Made by a program: the position numbers and the translations under genes. Below the pieces are notes generated by a model. That model was not told the DNA's origin. It saw only the letters and a program-made list of their open reading frames with translations, and ran no database searches. DNA of 63,202 nt from the NCBI GenBank assembly GCA_019358875.1, contig JAHHIF010000039.1:1-63202 (forward strand). Direction: 5' to 3'. Position 1 is the stretch's first letter. Each line of letters opens with the position of its first letter. Shown here piece by piece: positions 53,879-63,141 of the stretch. Source of the stretch: Symplocastrum torsivum CPER-KK1. GTDB taxonomy: Bacteria; Cyanobacteriota; Cyanobacteriia; Cyanobacteriales; Coleofasciculaceae.

Positions 53879-56644
53879 TTACTCGCCTCCAGGAGTTACA
53901 TCGAACTCTGTTTTAACTCGGAAACCCCCATAGGTATCGGAAAAGCCATCGCGTTGTTGAAGCGTGAAACCGAGCCGAATGTTAGGTAAAAATCGAAAAT
54001 CGTAGAATAGCTCCAATACATCGGGTATCTCATCCCCCCGATCACGCCGTAGTTGGTCGTTTGACAAACTTCGACCATAGGCAAGTCCTAGTCTGTCATT
54101 CTCGGAAAACACATCCGAGAAACTAATTCCGAGGCTATAAGTATCCCCTCCCTGATCCAATTCCCGATTTTCGTAGCGACCATAACGGCCAAATACTCCC
54201 ATGCTCAGTTCGGGAACAAACACCTCTGCATTGACACCATAGGACTCTTCGCGATCGGATGGCAGGAGTCCAAAGTTATCAGTATCCCGATTATTTTGGA
54301 AAATTTCTCGGAAGCCATCATCTGAACCCGCATCCCGATCTGTGGCATAAGTCCCACGAATAATCGCATTGCCGTAGCGGATACCAATTTCTCCAGCAAA
54401 TGCATCTAGGGCGAAATCACCAAGATTCTGAGCGGAAGAGAAGACAGCAGCTTTCGCTTCAATGTTATCCGTTATCGTCCAGTTGACTAAACCACCAAGG
54501 CGAGAAGAAATCCCAGTTGTACTCAAAGCGGGGTTAGTCTGAAACACTTGATTAAAGAAATGCGTTGCCCCATCCTTAGCAAAGCTATTGCGATCAAAAT
54601 AGGACGTTAAATCCAACTGACCAACCACGAATCGTAGATTGGGTAAATCCGCAATAGGAGCCGTAGCAAAATAAAGCTCATTAATATTCAATCCCTGATT
54701 GGGAGAGTCAGCCAAGGTATTTTCCTCACTCGTCAGATCAAGCGTTGCCCCAAATAGTGCTTGAGGACTAAGAGGATAAAGCCCGGAAAGGCGTGCCCGT
54801 GCTGAGGATTCGTCACCTTGGTTGATATAAAGTCCCTGTAGCTGTAAAGAAGGAGAAGTCAAAGCCGTACTACGAAGCTCTGGCGGTTGCCCAGTCGTAG
54901 GCACCGCACCTAATTCTGTTCTGGGAGGGGAAGCTGGCGGGATGATATTCGGGTTGGGTGTTGGGAGTTGAGGTACTGTTTGTGGGTAATTTTGTGGGTA
55001 ATAGGGAGATTGACCTAACGTAGGATTGTAGTTACTCCCAGCAACAGGATTGGCAGGAAGTGGCGCTGGGAGTTGAGGTACTGTTTGTGGATAGTAAGGA
55101 TACTGCCCTAGCGCCGGATTGTAGTTACTCCCCACCATCGGATTCGGGGGCAGTTGGGGGGGGGTTTGTGGATAGTAAGGATACTGTCCTAACGCCGGAT
55201 TATAGTTACTCCCCACCATCGGATATGGAGGCAGTTGGGGGGGGGTTTGTGGATAGTAAGGATACTGTCCTAACGCCGGATTGTAGTTACTCCCCACCAT
55301 CGGATATGGAGGCAGTTGGGGGGGGGTTTGTGGATAGTAAGGATACTGCCCTAACGCCGGACTGTAGTTACTCCCTACCATCGCATTCGGAGGCAGTTGG
55401 GGAGGTGTTTGTGGGTAGTAGGGATACTGTCCTAGCGCCGGATTGTAATTACTCCCCACCATCGGATTCGGAGGCAGTTGAGGGGCGGTTTGTGGATAGT
55501 AGGGGTACTGCCCTAACGCCGGATTGTAGTTACTCCCTACCATCGGATTCGGAGGCAGTTGAGGGGCGGTTTGTGGATAGTAGGGGTATTGCCCTAACGC
55601 CGGATTATAGTTATTTCCTCCTGCTGGAAGCGCCGTTGCTGGCACGGGTACTAAGAGTACAGTTTGTGGATAGTAGGGGTATTGCCCTAACGCGGGATTG
55701 TAGCCATTCCCTCCTGCCGGAAGGGCCGTTGCTGGTACGGGTACTAAAAGTACCGTTTGTGGGTAGTAAGGGTACTGTCCTAACGCGGGATTGTAGTTAT
55801 TCCCTCCTGCTGGATACACCATTGTTGGTGCTGGTACCGGATTTGGAGGTTGTGGGAAGTAAGGTAGCTGCCCCAGTTTTGTATTGGAGCTATCAGAACC
55901 TACAGGAATGGGAGTAGCTGGAACTGGTAAAGGCGGTAAAATTTGTTGTGAGTACGGTAGTTGCGCCAACACTGAATTGGAGCTATTAGAAGTTACTCCT
56001 TGTGTCACAGAGGTTACGGCATTGCTACAAGTTTGGCTGGGACTACAGCCACTTTCATGGGTTAGCGTCAATTGCCCGAAATCTTGCTCTGTGTTGTCCC
56101 TAGTTTTCCCTAGTACCGATGAAGTCGGTAGTTGCTCGGTTGCAGTTCCCCTTTCAGTAGTGTTAGACCCACTGACTGATAGCTCAGTTTCTGGGGAATG
56201 CGATCGCTTTTGAGCGTCTAGAGTGGCACTAGGTATGGCAGAAACTGTTAACGTTTCCAGTTGTTGGGGCGCTACGGCATTAACCTTGACTGGCACTTGC
56301 TGAATGAATGTGTTCTCTGGGACTAAATCAGTTGCAGGTTGTTCAACAGTCTCCACCCCAGCACTAGAATTGCTCGTTGGTTTAACGGCAACTGCTGAGC
56401 CTTTGACTTCAGAACGCAAAGCCGTAGCTTTAAGATTCTCTTGGCTACAGGATGTCCTCAAATGAGTTGGTAAAGAGGCTTGACTCTGCGCCAAACATAT
56501 CGGCTGTTGCTCAGCGGGATTTGCTTGAGCGGGTTTAATGCTACTCACTCCCAACCCTAAAAAGGTTACGAGTGAACTAGCGCCAAGCAAGTTAATCCAT
56601 AGCTGTGTACTCAAGGCGTTAAATCGGGGATAATCAGCACTCAT
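53879..56644 (-). CDS. Outer-membrane barrel-like protein with ten Tyr/Pro-rich tandem repeats (BcsC-barrel replacement)
   Basis: 921 residues, first gene of the cellulose operon. After an N-terminal signal (GASSLVTFLGLGVSSIKPAQA) and a Ser/Thr-rich low-complexity part comes a repeat region (about 240-570) with ten near-identical units of 27-31 residues, core NYNPALGQYPYYPQ, and two degenerate ones before them. Residues about 600-915 are a porin-like antiparallel barrel (LQLQGLYINQG, LGGLVNWTI, MGVFGRYGRYENRE, LRLGFTLQQRDGF-type strands), without the usual terminal aromatic. By position it would form the cellulose exit pore; this is inferred, and homology to known BcsC barrels is not evident by eye. 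Confidence 0.8.
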   Translation of the reverse strand: MSADYPRFNALSTQLWINLLGASSLVTFLGLGVSSIKPAQANPAEQQPICLAQSQASLPTHLRTSCSQENLKATALRSEVKGSAVAVKPTSNSSAGVETVEQPATDLVPENTFIQQVPVKVNAVAPQQLETLTVSAIPSATLDAQKRSHSPETELSVSGSNTTERGTATEQLPTSSVLGKTRDNTEQDFGQLTLTHESGCSPSQTCSNAVTSVTQGVTSNSSNSVLAQLPYSQQILPPLPVPATPIPVGSDSSNTKLGQLPYFPQPPNPVPAPTMVYPAGGNNYNPALGQYPYYPQTVLLVPVPATALPAGGNGYNPALGQYPYYPQTVLLVPVPATALPAGGNNYNPALGQYPYYPQTAPQLPPNPMVGSNYNPALGQYPYYPQTAPQLPPNPMVGSNYNPALGQYPYYPQTPPQLPPNAMVGSNYSPALGQYPYYPQTPPQLPPYPMVGSNYNPALGQYPYYPQTPPQLPPYPMVGSNYNPALGQYPYYPQTPPQLPPNPMVGSNYNPALGQYPYYPQTVPQLPAPLPANPVAGSNYNPTLGQSPYYPQNYPQTVPQLPTPNPNIIPPASPPRTELGAVPTTGQPPELRSTALTSPSLQLQGLYINQGDESSARARLSGLYPLSPQALFGATLDLTSEENTLADSPNQGLNINELYFATAPIADLPNLRFVVGQLDLTSYFDRNSFAKDGATHFFNQVFQTNPALSTTGISSRLGGLVNWTITDNIEAKAAVFSSAQNLGDFALDAFAGEIGIRYGNAIIRGTYATDRDAGSDDGFREIFQNNRDTDNFGLLPSDREESYGVNAEVFVPELSMGVFGRYGRYENRELDQGGDTYSLGISFSDVFSENDRLGLAYGRSLSNDQLRRDRGDEIPDVLELFYDFRFLPNIRLGFTLQQRDGFSDTYGGFRVKTEFDVTPGGE
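54985..55880. repeat. Tandem repeat array, 81-93 bp units, inside the barrel-like gene
   Basis: Ten direct repeats, six of them 81 bp, encode the NYNPALGQYPYYPQ units. Copies are very similar at the DNA level, including silent positions (for example the repeated GGATAGTAAGGATACTG block on the + strand), implying recent duplication or conversion. Copy number probably varies between strains. Confidence 0.9.
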
Positions 56645-57494
56645 TAGTTCATTGCCCAGCTTGTTTGGCTGATAAATCTTTTCCCGCCATGCTGAAGCAA
56701 AGCAATTGATAGTTGCAGCTCATAGTACCTCTGTTTAATTGCTGTTGAATTACTCGATTTTGAACACCTCTTAAGACAGGTATAGGCGCTCGTCTGTTGG
56801 TATTGATTTAACAACACTACTGTATACAGCTAAAACAGAAATGTCTCTATAATCTGGAGTTTAAAGGATAAAAATTTATCGGATGCCATGAACATAAGTA
56901 ACACAGCAAAGAAGTTATGACAATTTGCCTGTCTAACTGTGCACCCTGTAGCTTAAACTCTTGCCCTATTTTCTAAAGAAGGCAAGGTAATAACTTTTTA
57001 CCCAGTAGTTGGATTCCAGCAGCTCACTTAAGAATCTGGTGTAAAGATACTTACAAGTATCTTTTTCATCATTTAAAAAAGCTTGGCTACCACAATACCC
57101 TCGCACTACTGTATCAAAAGCGAGTCAGAAAGCCTCTACCCAGAGAAAGAGAAATCTTCCTAACTTTACTCACTTAGATGAGCTAGCCGTGGCAATCAAT
57201 ACGACGGCTACTCTCCTAATTCAAGCTTCTGGAGAGAGCCGAAGGTTATTGGTTTTTAGTGTATTAGCAACTTTCTACAAGCGCTTAGCTAGAGATAACT
57301 CTCTTGAGCTATAGCGTTGGTTACATTCTCTAAAGGGAAAAGGAAGACTTTCAACGATTGCGAGAAAGTTACCCTAAAAGGCTTACAGGCTGCGATCGCA
57401 CACTTGCGTAGACGCTTTGGATGAGCTAGTAAAACCCTGATGAAGTGAATGAGGATAAGTCTGTCGAGCAACCACTAGAAAGACATATCAATTC
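56645..57494. other. Long upstream region of the cellulose operon
   Basis: About 850 AT-rich bases before the first operon gene on the minus strand; it must contain the promoter. No ORF is convincing, and no c-di-GMP riboswitch-like consensus or repeat is seen. Confidence 0.45.
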
Positions 57495-58289
57495 TCAATG
57501 TACAGACCAAGACTGAACAGCTTGTGGTCCTGCTACATTAGCAGACACACCTACTTTTGTCTTTTCAGATCCAGCTTCTTGAGAATTTGCGGCTCGTGGT
57601 GTTGCAGCGAGAGCTGTTTGTAAAGATGCCATCTGAGCCATGATTTTTTGGAGTTGAATGTGGAGTTCTTCAACTTCCTCTGGCACAATAGCGATCGCAG
57701 AGTTGGAGGCTTGAGCGACAGCTTTTGTCCGAGTATGACCTAGGACAGTCTGAACTGAGGGAAACTTCGCTAAGGCTTCATGCACTGTCTTGCTTGGTTT
57801 TGCAACTGGTGAAGTTTCAACGCTTTGCGTTGTCATCACCGACGGTTCAACCACCATAAAAGCTTCAGTGCTTGCTGCTGTCTTGGACTCTTGTTGTAGA
57901 GCCACTTCCTCATCCAAAAAGGCACTCAACCCAGACGCTTCCAGCCGAGATTCTGAGTGCTTAAGCGCTTCTAATAACTCTTCCTTCTCCTTGAGGTGTT
58001 TCGCTAAACCCTCTAGTTCTGCCTCGACTTGAGACGATTTGCGGCTAGATTGCCGCCAACCGGTGACAGCAACACTGGCGATTCCAGTCCCCAAACTCAA
58101 AGCACTTGCTAAACCTAAGTAAGGAGTTGCAACATCCCTTAGTTGACCAGAAAATACTGGCTCCTCTTGCAGTTGAATAGTTACTGGCTGTGAGCCAAAT
58201 ACAGCTAAGGGTAAAGTCAGTACAGAAAAGACTGCTGCCGAAAGCACTACTGGTGCAAGGACGAATTTCTTCAGGGGAGATGTAGTCAT
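57495..58289 (-). CDS. Membrane-anchored coiled-coil protein of unknown function
   Basis: 264 residues. Two hydrophobic stretches near the N-terminus (VLAPVVLSAAVFSVLTLPLAV at about 10-30; GLASALSLGTGIASVAVTGW at about 54-73) are followed by a predicted coiled coil (about 78-115, with EAELEGLAKHLKEKEELLEALK) and a Ser/Thr/Ala-rich tail with a second helical segment near 205-230. No family with known function is recognised. It is on the same strand as the cellulose operon, 850 bases before its first gene, so a link to that system is possible but unproven. Confidence 0.75.
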   Translation of the reverse strand: MTTSPLKKFVLAPVVLSAAVFSVLTLPLAVFGSQPVTIQLQEEPVFSGQLRDVATPYLGLASALSLGTGIASVAVTGWRQSSRKSSQVEAELEGLAKHLKEKEELLEALKHSESRLEASGLSAFLDEEVALQQESKTAASTEAFMVVEPSVMTTQSVETSPVAKPSKTVHEALAKFPSVQTVLGHTRTKAVAQASNSAIAIVPEEVEELHIQLQKIMAQMASLQTALAATPRAANSQEAGSEKTKVGVSANVAGPQAVQSWSVH

Positions 58290-59084
58290 GAGTGATAGTT
58301 TCCTTGTACAAATGCCAGTGTTAGTCGTAAAAACTCAAGGATTGTCGAAATTTAATCCTTTCTATTTACTTGATGCTGCTCGCACTTTCTACTTGTCAGT
58401 AGAGCGTGCAGTAGCGTGCCCCTACTCCTACCATGTTTACTTTAGTTTCTGTCGCCGTAAATTTTGTAAAGCCTTGATGAAGACTCCGTAATTTCACGTA
58501 AAGTATTAGTGAACCGCCATTTTAAGTGAAATCCCCATACCAAAACTCGCTTTTATGTATCCAAATTTACAAAAAAGCATAAACTGACTCTAGGTATGGA
58601 AAGGTTTCATCGTTGATAGCCTGATAGGTTAGAGTTATCAAAAATTTGCAAAGCTTCAGTTCACCCTTGTTAGTCGTTAACAGTAGGTGAGAGAGCCTCA
58701 TTATTAATCGGTGTAAACTTATACCAGCCTTGCTTAAGCAGCAATGGCTTGTTCAGGCGGCAAAAAATGTAATTGCCTGTGCTACCCGACGATAAGGGTT
58801 AGAAAAGTGTTTCTTGAAAGTTGCATTTGGATACCTTACTTAACGATCAAGAAAAGTTCAAAAGTAAGGGGCTTGTATAACTGCTACCCTGCCTTCCTTG
58901 TGAAGTAACATCTTTGATAGCAACACGGTAGCCGTGGGAAACCAGTGCCATACCATAAGTTTGGTGACTGGAGGATGTCACGCACAAAGATAGATGCCTT
59001 CGACTAAGAGCAGACAGCTACAATCAGCTTGCGTCGAGACAAGGCTCACCTCTGTTTCGGAAAGCAACTCCTACAGTAATAGCT
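58290..59084. other. Divergent intergenic region, possibly with a structured leader
   Basis: About 795 bases between the coiled-coil gene and the phosphoesterase gene. The part at 58910-59040 holds several complementary segments: CCAGT...ACTGG, GTGAC...GTCAC, CGAC...GTCG enclosing AGCT...AGCT. They could fold into a leader RNA for the rightward gene. No known riboswitch consensus matches. A GTAGGGGC-type dispersed palindrome lies near 58405-58428. Confidence 0.35.
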
Positions 59085-60659
59085 ATGAAATTTGTATCTG
59101 ACCCGCCAATCTCGGTAAAAATTCGCAAGATGAAGCAGCGGGTGCGGTGGGAAGATCCAATAATTGTCGATCGCTCAATCGATCAAACTCAGCTATTTAT
59201 TGACGATGGAGTCTCCGATAGCCAAGAGTTCTCATTTTTAGTTATTGGTGATAGTGGTTCTGGCCCCCATCCCGACCAGAACCCCCAACGACAAATTACC
59301 GAACTAATGCTAGAGCACTATGATACTAGCCGTTTCATCTTGCACACAGGTGATGTTATCTATCAAGTTGGCTCAAGTGAATATTACTTAAGAAACTTCA
59401 TCGCTCCCTATCGAGAGTTTCTGGTAGGCGGCGAATCGCCTGAAAAAATTCCCTATGACCAAATGGTTTTCAACAAGCCATTTCTACCTGTACCCGGTAA
59501 TCACGATTACTATGATCTGCCATTTGTCTATGGAGTTTTAGCACAAAGTACCTGGCTTTTGCGCCACCTGCTCCGGTCAAAATTGGATTTAGGTGTTGGT
59601 TGGCATGGCTCTAAGCAAGGCAGAGCCTATGCGAAGGCGTTCCTCGACTATCTCAAGGGGTTCAATACCAACGAAGAATTAGAGCGTCATCTAGACAGCC
59701 ATTACACTGCCGAAACCGATATGGGTCGCTGCTTACGTTACGAGGCTGGGCGCTTCACCCGATTACCCAACCGCTATTACACCTTCCGATATGGCGGGAT
59801 TGACTTCTTCGCCCTCGACTCAAATACCTTCAACGCACCTGCACCCCTGCCGACAACTAAAGAGGGAGAAGCCATCCGTCGTCAGTTGGAACAGCGCCGA
59901 GATGAAATAGAACGCTCAAAACAGGAAATTCTTGACGCTTCAGCCCGTCTCAATCCAGATCAACCTGACGAAGCGGAAATTCTCGATGACAATCGAGCCA
60001 AGTTAGAGCAACTTGAAGAAGTACAACTTGACATTGAGAAACAACTGACAACCGACAAAACGATTGTCACGGACTTTGAACAACTGGATTGGCTAAAAAG
60101 AAGGCTAATTGAATCCTGGAACACAACCGAGGTTCGTGGACGAGTTGTTTATTTCCACCATCCTCCCTATGTCACCGAAGCAACAAAATGGAACCAAGCG
60201 CAAACTCTACAGATTCGCTACAACCTCCGTAAAGTACTCAATACTGTTTCTGAGGCGGTTGGGGGATTAACAGAGGGTCGTCCAATTGTTGATTTGGTTC
60301 TTGCTGGTCACGCGCACTGTCTAGAACATCTTTGCACAGCTGACACTGGACATGCTGACTCTCATATCCATTGGATTGTTTGCGGTGGTAGTGGTCACAG
60401 CCTCCGCCGCCAACGGGTTGAAGGTTCGGAATTGATGGAAACATTTAGGGATAGTGAAGGCAGTCACACACGTCTAGTCGCGCGTTCACAGCTTTACGTC
60501 GGTCGCCATAGTCAGGGCAAAAAGAAGCGGCGTCCCTACTCCTTTTTACGGATTGATGTTCAAGCAGGTGACCCTCCCAAGTTCGTTGTCCGACCATTTA
60601 TCACGGAGCGAGTTGGGCGAGAGTGGAGTAGTAGCCACCTTGAACCGTTTGTGATTTGA
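59085..60659 (+). CDS. Calcineurin-like metallophosphoesterase
   Basis: 524 residues with the full set of two-metal phosphoesterase motifs: GDSG at 55-58, HTGD at 87-90, GNHD at 138-141, HHPP at 358-361 and GHAH at 408-411. Between GNHD and HHPP is a long insert with a charged coiled coil (about 262-330). There is no signal peptide. It resembles purple-acid-phosphatase-like cytoplasmic enzymes; the substrate is unknown. Monocistronic, with a terminator right after it. Confidence 0.88.
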   Translation: MKFVSDPPISVKIRKMKQRVRWEDPIIVDRSIDQTQLFIDDGVSDSQEFSFLVIGDSGSGPHPDQNPQRQITELMLEHYDTSRFILHTGDVIYQVGSSEYYLRNFIAPYREFLVGGESPEKIPYDQMVFNKPFLPVPGNHDYYDLPFVYGVLAQSTWLLRHLLRSKLDLGVGWHGSKQGRAYAKAFLDYLKGFNTNEELERHLDSHYTAETDMGRCLRYEAGRFTRLPNRYYTFRYGGIDFFALDSNTFNAPAPLPTTKEGEAIRRQLEQRRDEIERSKQEILDASARLNPDQPDEAEILDDNRAKLEQLEEVQLDIEKQLTTDKTIVTDFEQLDWLKRRLIESWNTTEVRGRVVYFHHPPYVTEATKWNQAQTLQIRYNLRKVLNTVSEAVGGLTEGRPIVDLVLAGHAHCLEHLCTADTGHADSHIHWIVCGGSGHSLRRQRVEGSELMETFRDSEGSHTRLVARSQLYVGRHSQGKKKRRPYSFLRIDVQAGDPPKFVVRPFITERVGREWSSSHLEPFVI

Positions 60660-60682
60660 AGTTTCGGACGAATATATAGCAG

Positions 60683-60700
60683 AAAGCTATCAGCTTTTTT
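60683..60700 (+). terminator. Terminator after the metallophosphoesterase gene
   Basis: AAAGCT, loop ATC, AGCTTT, then more T, 24 bases after the stop. The short stem resembles a TCAGCTA-type repeat unit. Confidence 0.55.
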
Positions 60701-60915
60701 GTTTTTCCGACGCTGTAGAAATAACCTACCAGTAAATACTCTTTCCCAGATCCCCCTCATGAACGGAACTGGTGGAGAACTTTCGTCGCGAAGGTTTATA
60801 GCTTTTTAGATAGAGTGAAGTAAATACTATCCAACAGGATGACCCTGCTAGAGGAGGCTGCAACCATTCTAAAAAGCGAAACTATAGTCAAGATACATTC
60901 AAGAGGTTTAACCCA

Positions 60916-61080
60916 ATGGTTTGGTTTATATTGATATTTCTGTTAGTTTTAGCAATTTCTGCTACCCCACTTTTAGGCAGTTTCAATGTACCTTGGTCTC
61001 TGGAACTGATGATCGGACTATTTGCGGCTTTCTTTGTTACGAGTTGGATAATTCTCATTTTCTATCCTCTATTGCCGTAA
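60916..61080 (+). CDS. Small two-helix membrane protein
   Basis: 54 residues, read from the ATG at 60916 with AGAGG nine bases before it. It begins MVWFILIFLLVLAISATPLLG and ends LIFYPLLP; the two hydrophobic helices are joined by a short turn (GSFNVPWSLE). The codon pattern and clean two-helix layout suggest a real gene. No family is recognised, and a frame-shifted longer ORF over it is a shadow. Confidence 0.6.
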   Translation: MVWFILIFLLVLAISATPLLGSFNVPWSLELMIGLFAAFFVTSWIILIFYPLLP

Positions 61081-61139
61081 ACTGTGCAGTTCTTTGCATA
61101 AGTCTCTTCTGTCAAGGGCTAATCCCCAGTTAAGAAAGG

Positions 61140-61763
61140 CTATTTCCTTACCTGAATCACTTGAAGACTGCCACCAGCAGGAAGTGCGTGGGTTAACACC
61201 TCAAATCCCACGTCCTTAAGTAACTCAACCAAATCTGTTTCTAATAGCTGCCAGGAAGTTTCCGTCTCAAACAACCACAAAAACAGGGTTAATCCAGGCC
61301 AAAATAGGAAGTTCGTCGGCTTGTGAAAATCTACTAGCGCGAACACCCCACCTGGCTTGAGTACTCGATAAACTTCCTTGAGGATTTGCTGCAACTCAGA
61401 AGGCTTCATTTCGTGCATTGCGACACTGGTATGCACTAAATCAAATTGATTATCTGGAAATGGCATCTCTTGAGCCAGCGCTTCTACATACTGGGCTTTG
61501 GCGACATTCCGCCGTGCCCGTTCCAGTGACACTAGAGCCATATCCAAGCCTGTGACATCCTGGGAATAATACACTAGATATTTTGTGGCTTGACCACTGC
61601 CACAACAAAGGTCTAAAACCTTCGTTTCTGAAGTGATCGTTAATCCTTGCAAAGGTAGCTTGTGAAATCGTGCTTCTCCTCCCACACTAAGGGCAGCGAG
61701 TCGGGAAATCGTATCATAGAACCATTGATATTGATAGCTCCAAGTTCTTAAAATTGATGCCAC
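61140..61763 (-). CDS. Class I SAM-dependent methyltransferase
   Basis: 207 residues. The SAM-binding motif VLDLCCGSGQATKYL is at about 51-65; the acidic residue after beta-2 is in VTGLDMAL; MPFPDNQFDLVHTSVAMHEM and VYRVLKPGGVFALVDFHKP complete the UbiE/Methyltransf_11-type fold. The N-terminal WSYQYQWFYDTISRLAAL helps position the substrate. The methyl acceptor is unknown. It diverges from hemH. Confidence 0.9.
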   Translation of the reverse strand: MASILRTWSYQYQWFYDTISRLAALSVGGEARFHKLPLQGLTITSETKVLDLCCGSGQATKYLVYYSQDVTGLDMALVSLERARRNVAKAQYVEALAQEMPFPDNQFDLVHTSVAMHEMKPSELQQILKEVYRVLKPGGVFALVDFHKPTNFLFWPGLTLFLWLFETETSWQLLETDLVELLKDVGFEVLTHALPAGGSLQVIQVRK

Positions 61764-61822
61764 TGCTCACTCCCTGGTAAAGATGTGTATTTCTTATTGC
61801 GAACTTAAACCATAAAAAGAAT

Positions 61823-61848
61823 ATATTGTTAAAATCAGTAACAAATAT
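61823..61848. promoter_or_regulatory. Inverted repeat in the divergent methyltransferase/hemH promoter region
   Basis: ATATTGTTA, 7 bases, TAACAAATAT: arms complementary except for one inserted A, centred about 40 bases before the hemH ATG. Candidate operator for one or both divergent genes. Confidence 0.35.
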
Positions 61849-61874
61849 GAAAACTCTGGGAAACTATCATAATT

Positions 61875-63038
61875 ATGGGTCGTGTAGGGGTATTATTACT
61901 TAATTTAGGTGGGCCAGATGAACCAGAGGATGTTCGTCCTTTTCTCTTCAACTTATTTTCTGACCCTGAAATTATTCGTCTGCCATTTTCCTGGCTGCAA
62001 AGCCCCCTCGCCTGGTTGATTTCAACGTTACGTGCGAAAAAGTCGCAAGAGAACTACCGACAAATTGGTGGTGGTTCACCATTAAGGCATATTACAGAAG
62101 CGCAAGCGCAAGCCCTCCAGGAACATCTACAGCAACAAGGGCAAGATGCCAACGTTTATGTGGGAATGCGTTACTGGCATCCTTTTACAGAAGAAGCGAT
62201 CGCACGGATTAAGCGCGATGTCGTAGAACGGTTAGTAATCCTTCCCCTTTATCCCCAGTTTTCCATCAGCACCAGTGGTTCTAGCTTCCGTCTTTTAGAG
62301 AAACTTTGGCAAGAAGACCCAGCACTCAGACAGATTGAATATACTGTTATTCCCTCTTGGTATCAGCAACCCGGCTATTTGCAAGCAATGGCGCAGTTAA
62401 TTGCCCAAGAACTTGACCAGTTTGCCAATCCTGATGCGGTTCACATCTTCTTTAGTGCTCATGGTGTTCCTGTCAGTTATGTCACAGAAGCGGGCGACCC
62501 CTACCAACAAGAAATTGAAGACTGTACTGCCCTAATCATGCAGACTCTCAACCGCCCAAACCCCCATACGCTGGCTTATCAAAGTCGAGTGGGTCCAGTT
62601 GAGTGGCTAAAACCCTACACAGAAGACGCTCTTCAAGAACTAGGTGCCCAAGGTGTTGAAGATTTGTTGGTGGTACCCATTAGCTTTGTTTCTGAACACA
62701 TCGAAACACTCCAGGAAATTGATATTGAATATCGAGAACTGGCAGAAGAAGCAGGTATTCAAAACTTCCAGCGTGTACCAGCACTGAATACACATCCTGT
62801 CTTTATTGATTCCCTGGCGACTTTGGTTGTTGAAGCCCTGGAAGCTCCCAGCCGCATGTTTTCAGAGGTTATACGTCCGGATAAGAAGGTTAAGATGTAT
62901 CCCCAAGAGCGTTGGGAATGGGGGATGACGACAACCGCTGAAGTTTGGAATGGTCGTCTAGCAATGATTGGCTTTTTGGCTTTAGTGTTAGAGCTAATTA
63001 GCGGTCAAGGACCGCTTCACTTCGTTGGCTTATTGTAA
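61875..63038 (+). CDS. hemH: Ferrochelatase with C-terminal CAB-like helix
   Basis: 387 residues. It inserts Fe2+ into protoporphyrin IX, the last step of haem synthesis. Marks: VLLLNLGGPD, the porphyrin region NVYVGMRYWHPF, catalytic His in FFSAHGVPVSYV, and VVPISFVSEHIETLQEID. The end (about 350-387; AEVWNGRLAMIGFLAL) is a transmembrane chlorophyll-binding-like segment shared with Hlips, as in cyanobacterial and plant plastid enzymes, which anchors it in the thylakoid and links haem with chlorophyll supply. Confidence 0.97.
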   Translation: MGRVGVLLLNLGGPDEPEDVRPFLFNLFSDPEIIRLPFSWLQSPLAWLISTLRAKKSQENYRQIGGGSPLRHITEAQAQALQEHLQQQGQDANVYVGMRYWHPFTEEAIARIKRDVVERLVILPLYPQFSISTSGSSFRLLEKLWQEDPALRQIEYTVIPSWYQQPGYLQAMAQLIAQELDQFANPDAVHIFFSAHGVPVSYVTEAGDPYQQEIEDCTALIMQTLNRPNPHTLAYQSRVGPVEWLKPYTEDALQELGAQGVEDLLVVPISFVSEHIETLQEIDIEYRELAEEAGIQNFQRVPALNTHPVFIDSLATLVVEALEAPSRMFSEVIRPDKKVKMYPQERWEWGMTTTAEVWNGRLAMIGFLALVLELISGQGPLHFVGLL

Positions 63039-63141
63039 ATAGAGAATTATTACTCAGTTTCTAGAACCGTTTTCCCTATAGAACCCATTTGAGATCTTTG
63101 AGGACAAGCTAAGATCACAGAGAAATGCACTACCCTAAGCA

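Noticed and set aside
54985..55880. CRISPR array
   Set aside because: The repeats are contiguous 81-93 bp coding units without variable spacers.
55060..55917. 285-codon frame on the + strand with its own repeats
   Set aside because: Exact antisense of the Tyr/Pro repeat array; its apparent repeats only mirror the real gene on the other strand.
56645..57494. c-di-GMP riboswitch upstream of the cellulose operon
   Set aside because: No segment fits the GEMM consensus (GCAAA / GNRA-loop receptor and paired arms); regulation through the BcsA PilZ domain is better supported.
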